Below are positions 6,167 through 6,900 of a stretch of DNA of 6,900 nucleotides, in pieces. The position numbers and the translations under genes are program-made. This stretch comes from SKLM01 sp964542755 (lineage in GTDB: Bacteria > Chloroflexota > Anaerolineae > B4-G1), in contig CAZIWL010000195.1 of assembly GCA_964542755.1 (NCBI GenBank), positions 1 through 6,900 of the forward strand. Reading direction: 5' to 3'. The stretch's first letter is position 1; every line of letters begins with the position of its first letter. The notes beneath the pieces were generated by a model that was not told the origin of the DNA, did no database searches, and saw nothing but the letters and a program-made list of their open reading frames with translations.

Positions 6167-6510
6167 CTACGTCTGTTTGTTGGTCTGTTTGTCTGTCTGG
6201 ATGGCGTTCCGGTTCACAAATCTGTTGCAGTCAGCCGTGTCCCACTTGTTGCCGTCGTAGATCAGTGAAATCCGATAGAGGTTGCTCCCCGGGGCCACCA
6301 TCTGGTAGCATTTTGAGGTGCAGTCGCAAGAGGACAGCGATGCCTCATCATCCCCGTACTGCCCCCGGCACGTAGGCCTGACCGGTAGCGTAACCCGTTC
6401 ATCGGGGATCCGCGGTCACCAGGCTCCGGCCTGATTCGGTTTGGGTGGACAAGGCCATGCTGAGCCTAGATGACGCATGTTGGGACGCCGCAGCCGCGGG
6501 TCCAATTGCA
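6167..6510 (-). pseudogene. Degenerate copy of the double-LysM gene
   Basis: Read on the minus strand, this matches the protein encoded at 2210-2674 across most of both LysM domains. The second half keeps IPDERVTLPVRPTC, a Cys-rich linker (CDCTSKC) and SNLYRISLIYDGNKW, then ADCN. The intact gene has IPDAPATLPAGPTC, SNLYRISLLYGVSMW and ADCN at the same places. The first half is in another frame and reads RGCGVPTCVI, stop, AQHGLVHPNRI against RGYGVSPWAISAQNGVVNPNWI. A stop at 6466-6468 interrupts this part. The block between shared landmarks is two bases longer than in the intact gene, which shifts the frame, and a second stop lies at 6416-6418. I see no signal peptide or start; homology fades beyond about 6510. 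The C terminus is replaced by a repeat-derived tail. Confidence 0.85.
6171..6200. repeat. TGTT/TGTC short tandem repeat at the pseudogene's 3' end
   Basis: The 10-mer GTCTGTTTGT occurs at 6171-6180 and again at 6183-6192, followed by CTGTCTGG, giving a microsatellite-like run of TGTT/TGTC units. On the minus strand it encodes the lysine-, glutamine- and threonine-rich tail that replaces the usual TELCIPPA ending of the LysM protein. Confidence 0.6.
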
Positions 6511-6820
6511 CCGTGCGACATGGTACGCGGTGCCCGATGCCCGAGGCCCTGATGAGACCGGACATGGGCTAAGCACGCGCACATCTGCCATAACCTACTG
6601 GATCCAGCTCTTGCCGACCTCGTTACCAATCCTGCTCAGTGGCGCGGGGCCACAGCTAGCACGGCGACCGGGGCCATGAGCCGCCCCACGTGTCCCGGAG
6701 ATTCGGGGGCGGCTCTCTGGTATCGTACGAGGTCAGCGCCTCTGACCTTGTGCGGAGCGTCATCTGGAGGCTCCCCAGGCGGTGGGTCCGAGGAGCCTTG
6801 CCGGGCCTCCCTGGCACCTG
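6511..6820. other. Gene-free stretch between pseudogene and right-edge gene
   Basis: No supported gene. The first part may hold unrecognisable 5' sequence of the LysM pseudogene. It contains a 10-bp palindrome CTGGATCCAG at 6598-6607 and the two hairpins at 6678-6748, listed separately. Confidence 0.5.
6678..6748 (-). repeat. Two hairpins downstream of the right-edge gene
   Basis: GAGCCGCCCC (6678-6687) pairs perfectly over 10 bp with 6706-6715 around an 18-base loop. AGGTCAG (6730-6736) pairs perfectly with CTGACCT (6742-6748) around a 5-base loop. They start 72 bases beyond the stop of the minus-strand gene at the window edge, so they may lie at the 3' end of its transcript. The second shares the GGTCAG/CTGACC core with the LysM-associated hairpins, which may be coincidence. 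Neither has a T-rich tail. Confidence 0.4.
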
Positions 6821-6900
6821 CTAGAAGTCGGTCAAGTACCACTTGCCCTCTCTCTGCACGAGGCCCATGGTCTCTTGCTGGGCGCCATCGGGGCCGAACA
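6821..6900 (-). CDS. C-terminal 25 codons of a gene running off the window
   Basis: The minus-strand frame is open from the window edge to a TAG at 6821-6823 and encodes 25 complete residues ending VQREGKWYLTDF. Nearly all codons end in G or C. An ending of the form 'x-x-x-G-K-W-Y-L-x-D-F' is common in NTF2-like and related small alpha-beta cone-fold proteins, where this is the last beta strand. That placement is from memory of the family and is tentative because the rest of the gene is missing. It is too short to assign a function. Confidence 0.6.
   Translation of the reverse strand, partial: FGPDGAQQETMGLVQREGKWYLTDF

Noticed and set aside
5870..6268. A 132-codon plus-strand open frame across the hairpin region.
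   Set aside because: It runs through the long inverted repeats and antisense to the LysM pseudogene, has no recognisable domain and no ribosome binding site.

Overview
The window is GC-rich and carries a family 1 sugar-type substrate-binding protein, a small secreted double-LysM protein and a large LAL (MalT-like) LuxR-family ATPase regulator. That combination, with GTG starts and high third-position GC, fits Chloroflexota or another high-GC environmental bacterium. This assignment is inference; there is no rRNA or marker gene to settle it.

Layout. Positions 1-787 (+) hold the C-terminal part of an ABC-transporter substrate-binding protein that starts outside the window. Positions 788-2152 have no intact gene. 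This stretch looks like decayed sequence, with two tracts of coding-like codon bias broken across frames: about 905-1385 on plus and about 1369-1972 on minus. Positions 2210-2674 (-) encode an exported 154-residue protein with two LysM domains and eight cysteines. A 14-bp hairpin follows its stop, and a repeat-rich upstream region precedes it. Positions 3036-5675 (-) encode the 879-residue LAL regulator, with a recognisable promoter and ribosome binding site that decide its start. Positions 5766-6160 are gene-free but full of inverted repeats. Positions 6167-about 6510 (-) are a degenerate second copy of the LysM gene, with stops and a frame shift, and with a copy of the same downstream hairpin. 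At the right edge, 6821-6900 (-) is the last 25 codons of another gene.

How it fits together. The regulator and the intact LysM gene lie on the same strand, 361 bases apart. The LysM gene has its own strong ribosome binding site and its own repeat-rich upstream region, so it may be a separately controlled target of the regulator; this is inference. The most notable result is that the LysM gene and its pseudogene were duplicated together with a downstream hairpin. The two hairpins differ at two positions per arm, and each change is compensated in the opposite arm. I found no CRISPR array, tRNA, rRNA or intact insertion sequence. No clearly new multi-gene system is visible.
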